A stretch of 64,000 bases of DNA from Pseudazoarcus pumilus. GTDB taxonomy: Bacteria; Pseudomonadota; Gammaproteobacteria; Burkholderiales; Rhodocyclaceae. The position numbers were made by a program, and so were the translations under genes. This document shows positions 28,038 to 37,814 of this stretch, one piece after another. Below the pieces are notes generated by a model. That model searched no databases and was not told the origin of the DNA. It saw nothing but the letters and a program-made list of their open reading frames with translations. The DNA lies in assembly GCF_002872475.1 (NCBI RefSeq), contig NZ_CP025682.1, forward strand, positions 3,161,513 to 3,225,512, given 5' to 3'. Within the stretch, counting starts at the first letter, position 1, and each line of letters opens with the position of its first letter.

Positions 28038-30116
28038 GTGACCGAAGACCAACTCGAACAGGAAGCCCTCGGCTGGCTGGCGAAAGTCGGTTACACGCCG
28101 CTGCACGGGCCGGAGATCGCGCCCGATGGCGAGCGGCCGGAGCGGGCGTATCACGAGGTGGTGCTGGTGGAGCGGCTGCGCGCGGCGCTGGCGCGGCTGA
28201 ACCCGCAGTTGCCGGCCGCTGCGCGCGAGGATGCCTTGCGGCAGGTGCTGGACCTGGGCCATCCGGCGCTACTGGCGGCGAACCGGCGCTTTCACCAGTT
28301 GCTGATCACCGGCGTGCCGGTGGAAGTGTCGCGCGATGGCGAGACGCGTGGCGACTTCGCGCGGCTGATCGACTGGGCAGACGCGGGCGCGGTGTTCGGC
28401 GACTACATCCACATCTACGACATGCAGCAGGCGCAGGAGGACGGCGCCACGGTGCCGATCTACTTCGAGTCGCAGCTGGCCAAGCTGTCGCTGGACGAAA
28501 CCGCGCTGCCGCAGATCAACACCGATGTGGACGAGCTGGCCGAGGACGAGGAGGAAACCCAGCAGGCCCGACTCAAGAGCCGCTGGGCCGCGTTGGAACG
28601 CATCGTCGGCGCTGGCCCCCGCATTGCCAGCGTGGCAGCGGATCTGGTGCGCCATTTCGAGGAACGCAACGCGGTGATGCAGGGCAAGGCCATGGTGGTG
28701 GCGATGAGCCGCGACATCTGCGTGCATCTGTACGACGAGATCGTCAAGCTGCGCCCGGACTGGCACGACCCCGACGCGGAGAAAGGCGCGATCAAGATCG
28801 TGATGACCGGCTCGGCCAGTGACCGCGCCCTGCTGCGCCCGCATATCTACAGCGCACAGGTGAAGAAACGGCTTGAGAAGCGCTTCAAGGACCCGGCCGA
28901 CCCGCTGCGGCTGGTGATCGTGCGCGACATGTGGCTGACCGGCTTCGACGCCCCCTGCGTGCATACGCTGTACATCGACAAACCGATGAAGGGCCATAAC
29001 CTGATGCAGGCCATTGCGCGCGTGAACCGCGTGTTCCGCGACAAGCAGGGCGGGCTGGTGGTGGACTACATCGGCATCGCCAACGAGCTGAAGGCGGCGC
29101 TGAAGGATTACACCGCCAGCCACGGCCGTGGCCGCCCCACCGTGGATGCCGCCGAAGCCTGGGCGGTGGCCGAGGAAAAGCTCGACGTGCTGCGCGGCAT
29201 GCTGCACGGCTACGACTGGAGCGATTACGCGCAGGCCGGCCACCGCCGGCTGGCGGGTGCGGCCAACCATGTGTTGGGCCTGAAGGACGGCAAGCAGCGC
29301 TTCGCCGATGCCGCGCTGGCGCTGACCCGCGCGTACTCGCTGTGCAGCACGCTGGACGAAGCCAAGGCGGTGCGCGAGGAGGTGGCCTTTCTGCAGGCAG
29401 TGAAGGTGGTGCTGACCAAGCGCGACCTGAGCGCGAAGAAGCGCAGCGACGAGGCGCGCGAAGCTGCCGTGCGCCAGATCATCGGCTCGGCGGTGGTGTC
29501 GGGTGAGGTGGTGGATGTGTTTCAGGCGGTGGGCCTGGACAAGCCCGACATCGGCATTCTCGACGAGGCCTTTCTGGCCGAGGTGCGCAACCTGCCCGAG
29601 CGTAATCTGGCGGTGGAACTGCTTGAACGGTTGCTGGAAGGCGAGATCAAGAGCCGCTTCTCGGCCAACGTGGTGCAGCGACGCAAGTTCTCGGAACTGC
29701 TCGCCGACGTGGTGCGCCGCTACCAGAACCGCGCCATCGAGACGGCCCAGGTGATTGAAGAACTGATCGAGATGGCGCACCGCTTCCGCGAGGCCTCGAC
29801 GCGCGGCGAGCAGCTGGGGCTGAACGAGGACGAGCTGCGCTTCTACGACGCGTTGGCCGACAACGAATCGGCCGTGCGCGAACTGAACGACGAAACGCTG
29901 AAGAAGATCGCGCACGAGCTGACCGAGAACCTGCGCCGCAATCTGGGTGTGGACTGGCACCAGCGTGAGAGCGTGCGCGCCAAGCTGCGCCTGATGGTCA
30001 AACGCATTCTGCGCAAGTACAAGTACCCGCCGGACCAGCAGGCCACCGCCATCGAGACGGTGCTGGAACAGGCACGCGCGATGGGCGAGGCGTGGGAACC
30101 GGCCTTCGCCGGCTGA
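28038..30116 (+). pseudogene. hsdR: Type I restriction subunit HsdR with internal in-frame deletion
   Basis: 692 residues against about 1040 in intact relatives. Residues 1-113 match the HsdR N-terminus ([35 protein letters not shown]). Residue 114 onward ([12 protein letters not shown]) resumes in the motor domain after the first RecA fold. The missing part of about 350 residues would hold the PD-ExK nuclease, Walker A and the DEAH box. The second RecA fold ([17 protein letters not shown]) and the whole C-terminus ([34 protein letters not shown]) are intact, with no stop codon. No hsdM or hsdS is near. It starts at GTG 28038 and should not translocate or cut DNA. A residual role is not excluded. 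Confidence 0.85.
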
Positions 30117-30128
30117 GCCCAAGGCGGT

Positions 30129-30503
30129 ATGAACACTTCCGACGATAAACCCATCACCGTCTTCTACGACGGCGCCTGCCCGCGCTGCCGGCGCGACCGC
30201 GCGAACTACGAACGACTCGCCGGCGAGGGCGGTCGCGACGTGGAGTGGTGCGACATCACCGGGCGGGACGACGAACTGCGGGCCGAGGGGATCGACCCGA
30301 AGGCGGCGCTGCGCGAGTTGCATGTGCGCACGACCGACGGGCGGGTGCTGCGCGAGCTCGATGCCTACATCGTGCTGATGTCGCGGGTATGGGTGCTCAG
30401 GCCGCTGGCCTGGCTGATCGGCCTGCCGGGCGTGCGCGGGCTGTGCTCGCGGGCGTACCGGGCGATGGTGGACCGGCGGTTGCGGCGCGAGGGGCGGCTG
30501 TAG
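30129..30503 (+). CDS. DCC-family (DUF393) thiol-redox-like protein
   Basis: 124 residues. The family signature [11 protein letters not shown] is at about 13-23, with both cysteines of the CxxC, followed by a second conserved block (REL, then [22 protein letters not shown]) that may lie at the membrane surface. DCC proteins are predicted thiol-disulfide oxidoreductases but are biochemically uncharacterised. It starts 12 bp after the hsdR remnant and probably belongs to the resident chromosome rather than the island. Confidence 0.8.
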   Translation: MNTSDDKPITVFYDGACPRCRRDRANYERLAGEGGRDVEWCDITGRDDELRAEGIDPKAALRELHVRTTDGRVLRELDAYIVLMSRVWVLRPLAWLIGLPGVRGLCSRAYRAMVDRRLRREGRL

Positions 30504-30542
30504 CGCGCGGGCGTTGCGCGGCGGAGCGCAGGCCGCGCTGCC

Positions 30543-31028
30543 TCAGTCCTTCGAGAACTTGCCCACGAGTTGCTGCAGGCGCTCGGCCTTGCGTTGCTCG
30601 GCCTGCTCGGCGCGTTCGCGCTGCTGCTGTTCCTTCTGCTGTTCGCGCTTGCGCTTGGCAGCTTCGGCGAATCGCTCCTTGAGCGTCTGCGAGGCGTGGG
30701 CGCGGTGCTCGTCGGTGATTTCGCCAGCGACGTTGCCTTCCAGGTCGAAGCGCTCGGTGGCCTTCTCGACGGCCTTGAGATAGCGCGTCGAATTGACGTG
30801 CATGCGCATCGCGGTGCGTACCGTCTTGCGATCGAACTCGGGAAAGCGCTCGCTCACGGCCTTGTCGATGCCCAGCGCGAGCGGCTTGCAGTCGCGGAAC
30901 GTCGGCGAGGCTTCCTGCAGCTGGCGCAGGACTTCGCGGGGATCCCCGCGGCTTTTCTTGGCTTCGCCATCGGCGGCCTGGGTCTGGGGCGTTTCGTCTT
31001 GCATCGGCTGGAATTGCTCGGATTTCAT
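30543..31028 (-). CDS. proQ: ProQ/FinO-family RNA chaperone
   Basis: 161 residues. The ProQ/FinO domain spans about 25-115 (PREVLRQLQEASPTFRDCKPLALGID, then RMHVNSTRYLKAV) and is followed by a long charged helix rich in Lys, Glu, Arg and Gln (KRKREQQKEQQQRERAEQ). ProQ proteins bind structured small RNAs and mRNA 3' ends. The start at ATG 31028 is uncertain: neither it nor ATG 31043 has a clear ribosome site, and the frame remains open to 31316. Confidence 0.85.
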   Translation of the reverse strand: MKSEQFQPMQDETPQTQAADGEAKKSRGDPREVLRQLQEASPTFRDCKPLALGIDKAVSERFPEFDRKTVRTAMRMHVNSTRYLKAVEKATERFDLEGNVAGEITDEHRAHASQTLKERFAEAAKRKREQQKEQQQRERAEQAEQRKAERLQQLVGKFSKD

Positions 31029-31089
31029 GATTTCGCGAATCATCGCATGAATCGGCGCCGCCCGCTCAGCCGCGCCGGTCGACGCGAAT

Positions 31090-31410
31090 TCAGGGCCGAC
31101 GCCGGTATCGCGCCCACATCCGCCGCGTCCATGCCTCGAGCCGGTCCAGCAGCAGCGCGAGCCCCCTGGAACGCGAGGCCAGCAGCGCGAGCCCGGGAAT
31201 CCACAGCAGGAAACCCGGAACGCCGGGCGGCAGCGATGCCACCAAGCCGACGATGACGAGAACCAGGCCGGCAGCGACGTATCCGCAGCTCGCCCACAAG
31301 GATCCGCGCATGCCATGCCGGTGTCGGCTGCGCTCGTAGTGGTCGACGAACCGACGGCCGGGCACCCCGTCCCTGATGGCTCGAAACTCGCGTTTGATGT
31401 TGTGCAGCAT
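31090..31410 (-). CDS. Small PGPGW-like membrane protein
   Basis: 106 residues. After a basic N-terminus (MLHNIKREFRAIRDGVPGRR) come two adjacent hydrophobic helices around VAAGLVLVIVGLVASLPPGVPG and FLLWIPGLALLASR, joined by a proline/glycine turn, then a basic amphipathic end (LEAWTRRMWARYRRR). This matches the small PGPGW transmembrane family, whose function is unknown. The open frame extends far upstream to 32688, but that part is antisense to trhP and is disregarded; ATG 31410 is the first sensible start. Confidence 0.6.
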   Translation of the reverse strand: MLHNIKREFRAIRDGVPGRRFVDHYERSRHRHGMRGSLWASCGYVAAGLVLVIVGLVASLPPGVPGFLLWIPGLALLASRSRGLALLLDRLEAWTRRMWARYRRRP

Positions 31411-31527
31411 GTTCGATTCTTCTGCCCTGGGCATCATTGCCCGAATCGTACAGGTGAGTCCCTCCCGCACTTTCCGAACCCCGTCGTCGCTGAGGCGGCA
31501 CACATCAAAGAACGAGGCCCCTTCCGT

Positions 31528-31533
31528 TAGAAT
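31528..31533 (+). promoter_or_regulatory. Candidate -10 element of trhP
   Basis: TAGAAT lies 36 bp before the trhP start, without a recognisable -35. Similar TAGAAT boxes precede the EIIA gene (35155) and the carbonic anhydrase gene (44366), suggesting a recurring local promoter style. Confidence 0.35.
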
Positions 31534-31569
31534 TCGGCCGATTCCTCCACTGCCCCACCGAGAACACCC

Positions 31570-32958
31570 ATGCCCACCGCCCCCGAACTGCTCGCGCCTG
31601 CCGGTTCGCTCGACATGATGCGCACCGCCTTCGCCTATGGCGCCGACGCCGTGTATGCCGGCCAGCCGCGCTATTCGCTGCGGGTGCGCAACAACAGCTT
31701 CGACAAGCTCGACGCGCTGGCCACGGGCATCGACGAGGCGCATGCGCTGGGCAGGGCGTTTCATCTGGTGGCGAACATCAGCCCGCACAACAGCAAGGTG
31801 CGCACCTATCTGCGGGACATGGAGGACGTCGTCGCGCTGGGGCCGGATGCACTGATCATGGCGGACCCGGGGCTGATCATGATGACGCGCGAGCGCTGGC
31901 CGGACATGCCCATCCACCTGTCGGTGCAGGCCAACACCACCAATTACGCCAGCGTGCGCTTCTGGCAGAGCCTGGGGGTGAAACGCATCATCCTGTCGCG
32001 CGAGTTGTCGCTCGACGAGGTGGCGGAGATTCGCCAGGAATGCCCGGACATGGAACTGGAGGTGTTCGTGCACGGCGCGCTGTGCATCGCGTATTCCGGC
32101 CGCTGCCTGCTGTCGGGCTATTTCAACCACCGCGACCCCAACCAGGGCAGTTGCACCAACTCGTGCCGCTGGGATTACCGCATGCACGAGGGCACGGAGA
32201 ACGACGCGGGCGATGTGGTGGCGAGCAAGGCCGCGCCCATCGGCAACCCCAGGGATGCCGGCGCGGTCGGCACGGCGACGCGGCCGATGGCGGTCACGAC
32301 TGCACTGGGCGGCGGGCCGCGCCACATTGGCGGCAGCAAGACCTGGCTGCTGGAAGAGGGCACGCGCCCCGGCGAGCTGATGCCCATCGAGGAAGACGAA
32401 CACGGCACCTACATCCTCAACTCCAAGGACCTGCGCGCCATCGAGCACATTGGCCGGCTGGTGGAAATCGGCGTGGATTCGCTGAAGATCGAGGGCCGCA
32501 CCAAGAGCCCGTATTACGTGGCGCGCGCCGCACAGAGCTACCGCCGCGCGATCGACGACGCGGTGGCGGGCCGGCCCTTCGATCCCGGCCTGCTCGGCGC
32601 GCTCGAAGGCCTGGCCAACCGCGGCTACACCGACGGCTTCTACCAGCGTCACAGCACGCCCGAGCACCAGAACTACCTGCGCGGGCATTCCGAATCGGGC
32701 CGCAGCCGGCTGGTGGGCGAGGTCACCGGATTCGACGCCGCGCGCGGGCTGGCCGAGGTGGAAGTGAAGAACGGCTTCGGGCTCGGCGACCGGCTCGAAT
32801 TCGTGACGCCGGCGGGCAACTTCGAGGTGGTGGCCGAGCGCATCGAGGATGCCGCGGGCGAGGCGCAGGAACGCATCCCCGGCAGTGGCCGCACGGTGTG
32901 GCTGCCGTTGCCGGAAGGCGCGCCGCAGGGTGAATGCTTCGTGGCGCGCTTCGTGTGA
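31570..32958 (+). CDS. trhP: Peptidase U32-family tRNA hydroxylation protein TrhP (YegQ)
   Basis: 462 residues, close to E. coli YegQ/TrhP (about 453). The U32 core begins ELLAPAGSLDMMRTAFAYGADAVYAGQP. The signature region ELEVFVHGALCIAYSGRCLLS is followed by CTNSC, giving the four cysteines thought to hold a cofactor. A C-terminal beta domain (GEVTGFDAARGLAEVEVKN) completes it. Despite the family name, TrhP takes part in prephenate-dependent 5-hydroxylation of uridine 34 in tRNA. Residues about 210-260 look like a low-complexity insertion relative to YegQ. The stop overlaps the next gene (TGATG). Confidence 0.88.
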   Translation: MPTAPELLAPAGSLDMMRTAFAYGADAVYAGQPRYSLRVRNNSFDKLDALATGIDEAHALGRAFHLVANISPHNSKVRTYLRDMEDVVALGPDALIMADPGLIMMTRERWPDMPIHLSVQANTTNYASVRFWQSLGVKRIILSRELSLDEVAEIRQECPDMELEVFVHGALCIAYSGRCLLSGYFNHRDPNQGSCTNSCRWDYRMHEGTENDAGDVVASKAAPIGNPRDAGAVGTATRPMAVTTALGGGPRHIGGSKTWLLEEGTRPGELMPIEEDEHGTYILNSKDLRAIEHIGRLVEIGVDSLKIEGRTKSPYYVARAAQSYRRAIDDAVAGRPFDPGLLGALEGLANRGYTDGFYQRHSTPEHQNYLRGHSESGRSRLVGEVTGFDAARGLAEVEVKNGFGLGDRLEFVTPAGNFEVVAERIEDAAGEAQERIPGSGRTVWLPLPEGAPQGECFVARFV

Positions 32959-33452
32959 TGCGCGGCTTGCGCATCGTCCCTACCGATCTCAACGACCCGG
33001 CTCACGCGGCCGCTTTCGTTTCGCTGCTCGACGCCTACGCACGCGACCCGATGGGCGGCGGCAAGGCCTTGCCCGACGAGGTGCGCACGACCCTGCCGCA
33101 GCGCCTCGCCGGCCGTGCGGGCTTCGTGTCCTTTCTGGCCTTCGTCGACGACGAGGCGGTGGGCCTGATCAACTGCTTCGAAGGCTTCTCGACCTTCGCC
33201 GCGCAGCCGCTGCTCAACGTGCACGACATCGCGGTGCTGCCCGCCCACCGCCGTCGCGGCATCGCCCGCGCCCTGCTCGCCGCAGCCGAGGAGGCCGCCC
33301 GCGAACGGGGCTGCTGCAAGCTCACGCTGGAAGTGCTGTCGAACAATCATGCGGCGATGGCGGCCTACGCGCAACAGGGCTTCGCACCCTACGAACTCGA
33401 TCCCGCAGCGGGGCGGGCGGTGTTTCTGCAGAAGCGGCTGCAAGCAGGATGA
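32958..33452 (+). CDS. GNAT-family N-acetyltransferase
   Basis: 164 residues from ATG 32958, which overlaps the trhP stop by one base. The acetyl-CoA-binding motif A is clear: VHDIAVLPAHRRRGIARALL, with the RRxGIA pyrophosphate loop, followed by motif B (GCCKLTLEVLSNNHAAMAAY). An upstream in-frame start at 32934 would lie inside trhP. The substrate is unknown. It is probably translationally coupled to trhP. Confidence 0.85.
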   Translation: MRGLRIVPTDLNDPAHAAAFVSLLDAYARDPMGGGKALPDEVRTTLPQRLAGRAGFVSFLAFVDDEAVGLINCFEGFSTFAAQPLLNVHDIAVLPAHRRRGIARALLAAAEEAARERGCCKLTLEVLSNNHAAMAAYAQQGFAPYELDPAAGRAVFLQKRLQAG

Positions 33453-33478
33453 GCCAGCGGTGAGCACGCCACGTAGGG

Positions 33479-33484
33479 TATAAT
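33479..33484 (+). promoter_or_regulatory. Candidate -10 element of ybiT
   Basis: A perfect TATAAT lies 36 bp before the GTG start of the ABC-F gene, just after the acetyltransferase. No -35 match is seen at the normal spacing. Confidence 0.45.
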
Positions 33485-33520
33485 CCCGCCCTTTGTTTCG
33501 CTTCAAAAACAGGATCTTCC

Positions 33521-35146
<1,626 letters not shown>

Positions 35147-35154
35147 CATTCCGC

Positions 35155-35160
35155 TAGAAT
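35155..35160 (+). promoter_or_regulatory. -10 element placed for a leaderless EIIA transcript
   Basis: TAGAAT ends 8 bp before ATG 35169. A start site 7-8 bases beyond the -10 would fall on or next to the A of ATG, and no ribosome site is present, so the mRNA may be leaderless. No clear -35 is visible. Confidence 0.4.
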
Positions 35161-35168
35161 CCACCCCG

Positions 35169-35552
35169 ATGATCGGCACCTTCCTGATTACCCACGGCAC
35201 GCTCGGCGAATCGCTGATCCAGTGCGTGAGCCACGTGCTCAACAAGCGTCCGGCGCAGATCGTGCAACTGGGCGTATGCCCGCAGGACGACCCGCTGGAC
35301 CTGCTGCCGGTGGCGCGACGCATGCTCGACTGGGTCGACGAGGGTTCGGGCGTGCTGGTGCTCACCGACATCTTCGGCGCGACACCGGCCAACATCGCCG
35401 TGAAGCTGCTCGACACGGGTCGCGTCGAGGGCATCGCCGGCGTGAACCTGCCGATGCTGCTGCGCGTGCTGACCTATCGCGAGCGCGACATGGAAACGCT
35501 GTTGCACCGTGCCATCGGCGGCGGCTGCGACGGTGTGATGCACATGAAGTAA
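35169..35552 (+). CDS. PTS EIIA component, mannose family
   Basis: 127 residues, a single EIIA(Man)-type domain. The phospho-acceptor is His9 in TFLITHGTLGESL; LTDIFGATPANIA is the second conserved block. It accepts phosphate from HPr. There is no EIIB/C/D permease in the window, so it is more likely a regulatory phosphorelay output than a sugar importer, as proposed for similar EIIA-HPr-EI clusters in betaproteobacteria. HPr follows after 33 bp. Confidence 0.9.
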   Translation: MIGTFLITHGTLGESLIQCVSHVLNKRPAQIVQLGVCPQDDPLDLLPVARRMLDWVDEGSGVLVLTDIFGATPANIAVKLLDTGRVEGIAGVNLPMLLRVLTYRERDMETLLHRAIGGGCDGVMHMK

Positions 35553-35585
35553 GCCACCGCCCTCCATCCCAACGAGACCCCTCCG

Positions 35586-35855
35586 ATGCCACGCAAGGAA
35601 GTCGAAATCATCAACAAGCTCGGCCTGCATGCGCGCGCCTCGGCCAAGCTCACGCAGACCGCCAGCCGCTTCGACTGCGAAGTGTGGATGGAACGCGAGG
35701 GGCGACGCGTCAACGCCAAGAGCATCATGGGAGTGATGATGCTGGCCGCGGCCAGGGGCACGACGGTGATCATCGATACCGAGGGCGCCGATGCCGACGC
35801 GGCGATGCAGGCGCTGGAAGAACTGATCGCCGATCGCTTCGGCGAGGAGGAGTGA
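35586..35855 (+). CDS. ptsH: PTS phosphocarrier protein HPr
   Basis: 89 residues. His15 (GLHARASAKL) is the site phosphorylated by EI, and Ser46 (AKSIMGVMML) is the regulatory site used by HPr kinase where that enzyme exists. It passes phosphate from EI to the EIIA encoded just upstream. Only 4 bp separate it from ptsI. Confidence 0.95.
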   Translation: MPRKEVEIINKLGLHARASAKLTQTASRFDCEVWMEREGRRVNAKSIMGVMMLAAARGTTVIIDTEGADADAAMQALEELIADRFGEEE

Positions 35856-35859
35856 GCGC

Positions 35860-37590
35860 GTGAGCTTCACGATCCACGGCCTGCCGGTCTCCCAGGGCAT
35901 CGCCATCGGCCACGCGCATCTGGTCTCGCGCGCGCTGCTCGAGGTCAATCACTACCATGTGGCCGAACGCCACGTCGCCGACGAGGTGCGCCGCCTCGAC
36001 GACGCGGTGGCCGCGGTGCGCGACGAACTGGGCGCGCTCAAGCTCACCGCTGCAAGCTCGCACGCGCACGGCGAGGTCGGCGCCTTCGTCGACCTGCAAC
36101 TGATCATGCTCGCCGATCCGCTGCTGGTGGATGCGGCGCGTACGCTGATCCAGGAGCGCCGCTGCAACGCCGAATGGGCGATGGTGCAGCAGATGGAGCA
36201 TCTGGTCGCGCAGTTCGAGCAGATCGAGGATTCCTATCTGCGCGAGCGCAAGGCCGATGTCGTGCAGGTCGTCGAGCGCGTGGTCAAGAGCCTCATCGGC
36301 CATCCCGGCCACCTGCCGCCGAAGCGCCGCGACGGCCTGGGCACCATCATCGTCGCCCACGATCTGTCGCCGGCCGACACCATCGGTTTTCGCGACCACA
36401 ACATCGCCGGCTTCCTCACCGACATCGGCGGCCCCACCAGCCACACCGCGATCGTCGCGCGCACGCTGGCGATCCCGGCGGTGGTGGGCCTGCACCGCAT
36501 CCGCGAGCTGGTCGAGGAAAACGAGCTGATCATCATCGACGGCACGCTGGGCATCGTCATCGTCGACCCGGACGAAGCCATCGTCGAGGAGTACCGGCTG
36601 CGCCGCAGCGAGCTGGAGCTGAAACGCTCGCGGCTGAAGCTGCTGCGCGACACCCCGTCGAGCACGCTCGACGGGCGCGCCATCGCGCTGCTCGCCAACA
36701 TCGAGGGACCTGGCGACGTCACCCACATCCGGGCCGCCAACGCCGACGGCGTGGGCCTTTACCGCACCGAGTTCCTGTTCATGGGGCGCGAGGACCTGCC
36801 CGGCGAGGACGAGCAGTTCGAGGCCTACCGCACGGTGCTCAAGGCGCTCGCCGGACGGCCGGTGACGATCCGCACCTTCGACGTGGGCGCCGACAAGATG
36901 CTGTCGATGCCCAACCAGCGCGAGGAACCCAACCCCGCGCTGGGCCTGCGCGCGATACGCTTCTCGCTGGCCGAGCCGCAGATGTTCCGCACCCAGCTGC
37001 GCGCGCTGTTGCGCGCCTCGGCCTACGGGCAACTGCGCATCATGATTCCGATGGTCTCCCACGTGCAGGAGCTCGACCAGGCGCTGACGATGATCGCGCT
37101 CGCGCGCGACGAGCTGCTCGCCGAACGTCACCGCATCGCCGACCGCGTGGAGATCGGGGCGATGATCGAGGTGCCCGCCGCGGCGCTGGCCATCGGCATG
37201 TTCAAGAAGCGCGTGTCCTTTTTGTCGCTGGGCACCAACGACCTGATCCAGTACACGCTGGCCATCGACCGCACCGATGATGCCGTCGTGCATCTGTACG
37301 ACCCGCTGCATCCGGCGGTGCTCAAGCTCATCAGCGGCACCATCCAGGCGGGCACACGGCTGGGCATGTCGGTTTCTGTCTGCGGCGAGATGGCGGGCGA
37401 TCCGAACTACACGCGATTGCTGCTGGGCATGGGCCTGCGCGAGTTCTCGATGCACCCGACCAACGTGCTCGAGATCAAGCAGCAGCTGCTGCACGCCGAC
37501 TACTCGGAGCTGGCGCCACGCGTGCAGCGCATCCTGCGCATGGAAGAGCCGGCGCGTCTGCGCGAGGCCGTGATGCGCCTGGCCAATTGA
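35860..37590 (+). CDS. ptsI: PTS enzyme I (phosphoenolpyruvate-protein phosphotransferase)
   Basis: 576 residues. The phosphohistidine domain has GGPTSHTAIVARTL with the active-site His near 190; the C-terminal PEP-binding TIM barrel shows GLYRTEFLFM, DVGADKMLSM and SVCGEMAGDPNYTRLLLGMGL with the catalytic Cys. It starts at GTG 35860 with AGGAGG nine bases upstream, inside the end of ptsH. It feeds phosphate to HPr and then to the EIIA encoded upstream. Confidence 0.95.
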   Translation: MSFTIHGLPVSQGIAIGHAHLVSRALLEVNHYHVAERHVADEVRRLDDAVAAVRDELGALKLTAASSHAHGEVGAFVDLQLIMLADPLLVDAARTLIQERRCNAEWAMVQQMEHLVAQFEQIEDSYLRERKADVVQVVERVVKSLIGHPGHLPPKRRDGLGTIIVAHDLSPADTIGFRDHNIAGFLTDIGGPTSHTAIVARTLAIPAVVGLHRIRELVEENELIIIDGTLGIVIVDPDEAIVEEYRLRRSELELKRSRLKLLRDTPSSTLDGRAIALLANIEGPGDVTHIRAANADGVGLYRTEFLFMGREDLPGEDEQFEAYRTVLKALAGRPVTIRTFDVGADKMLSMPNQREEPNPALGLRAIRFSLAEPQMFRTQLRALLRASAYGQLRIMIPMVSHVQELDQALTMIALARDELLAERHRIADRVEIGAMIEVPAAALAIGMFKKRVSFLSLGTNDLIQYTLAIDRTDDAVVHLYDPLHPAVLKLISGTIQAGTRLGMSVSVCGEMAGDPNYTRLLLGMGLREFSMHPTNVLEIKQQLLHADYSELAPRVQRILRMEEPARLREAVMRLAN

Positions 37591-37625
37591 CAATTCGGGT
37601 GGGCGACGTTACCGTCTGCCTCCAT

Positions 37626-37681
37626 AGCGCCGATTTGAACCACAGCTTGCGGGCGCTCAATAAATCCGGCTAAAGCGAGGG
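37626..37681 (+). promoter_or_regulatory. SAM-II riboswitch upstream of metX
   Basis: The segment carries AGCGCC, CGATTTGAACC, AGCTTGC, GGCGCT, AATAAAT and GGCTAAAG in the order and spacing of the SAM-II (metA) aptamer: P1 is AGCGCC/GGCGCT, and the GATTTGAACC and AATAAA...GCTAAAG strands match the conserved pseudoknot and ligand site. It is 134 bp upstream of metX, the first enzyme of methionine synthesis, which is the classical target. Identified by eye from the consensus. Confidence 0.8.
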
Positions 37682-37683
37682 CG

Positions 37684-37717
37684 ACCCTGTCCGCGCATCC
37701 GCCGGCAGGGTTTTTTT
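37684..37717 (+). terminator. Intrinsic terminator following the SAM-II aptamer
   Basis: ACCCTG...CAGGGT outer stem with inner CCG/CGG pairs, followed by seven T residues. It begins 3 bases after the aptamer and ends about 100 bp before metX, so it is placed to act as the riboswitch expression platform; it could also be the ptsI terminator. Confidence 0.7.
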
Positions 37718-37743
37718 GTCGCCGGGCCGCCCCAAGACAAAAC

Positions 37744-37796
37744 AGCCCCCTCGGGGGGCAGCGCCGCCGCGGAGCGGCAAGCGTGGGGGCTTTTTT
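37744..37796 (+). terminator. Second terminator / dispersed repeat before metX
   Basis: AGCCCCC pairs with GGGGGCT around a GC-rich core, followed by TTTTTT, CG and seven more T residues. The core (CCCCCTCGGGGGGCAGCG) resembles a palindromic repeat found between genes in many betaproteobacteria. The last T-run ends only 10 bases before the metX start. Confidence 0.65.
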
Positions 37797-37814
37797 CGTT
37801 TTTTTGCGCACACC

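Noticed and set aside
28269..30323. Minus-strand open frame of about 684 codons opposite the hsdR remnant
   Set aside because: Shadow frame without recognisable domains; the plus strand matches HsdR.
37716..37814. Longer MetX starting at TTG 37716
   Set aside because: The extra 33 residues would be encoded by terminator/repeat DNA and are not part of the family.
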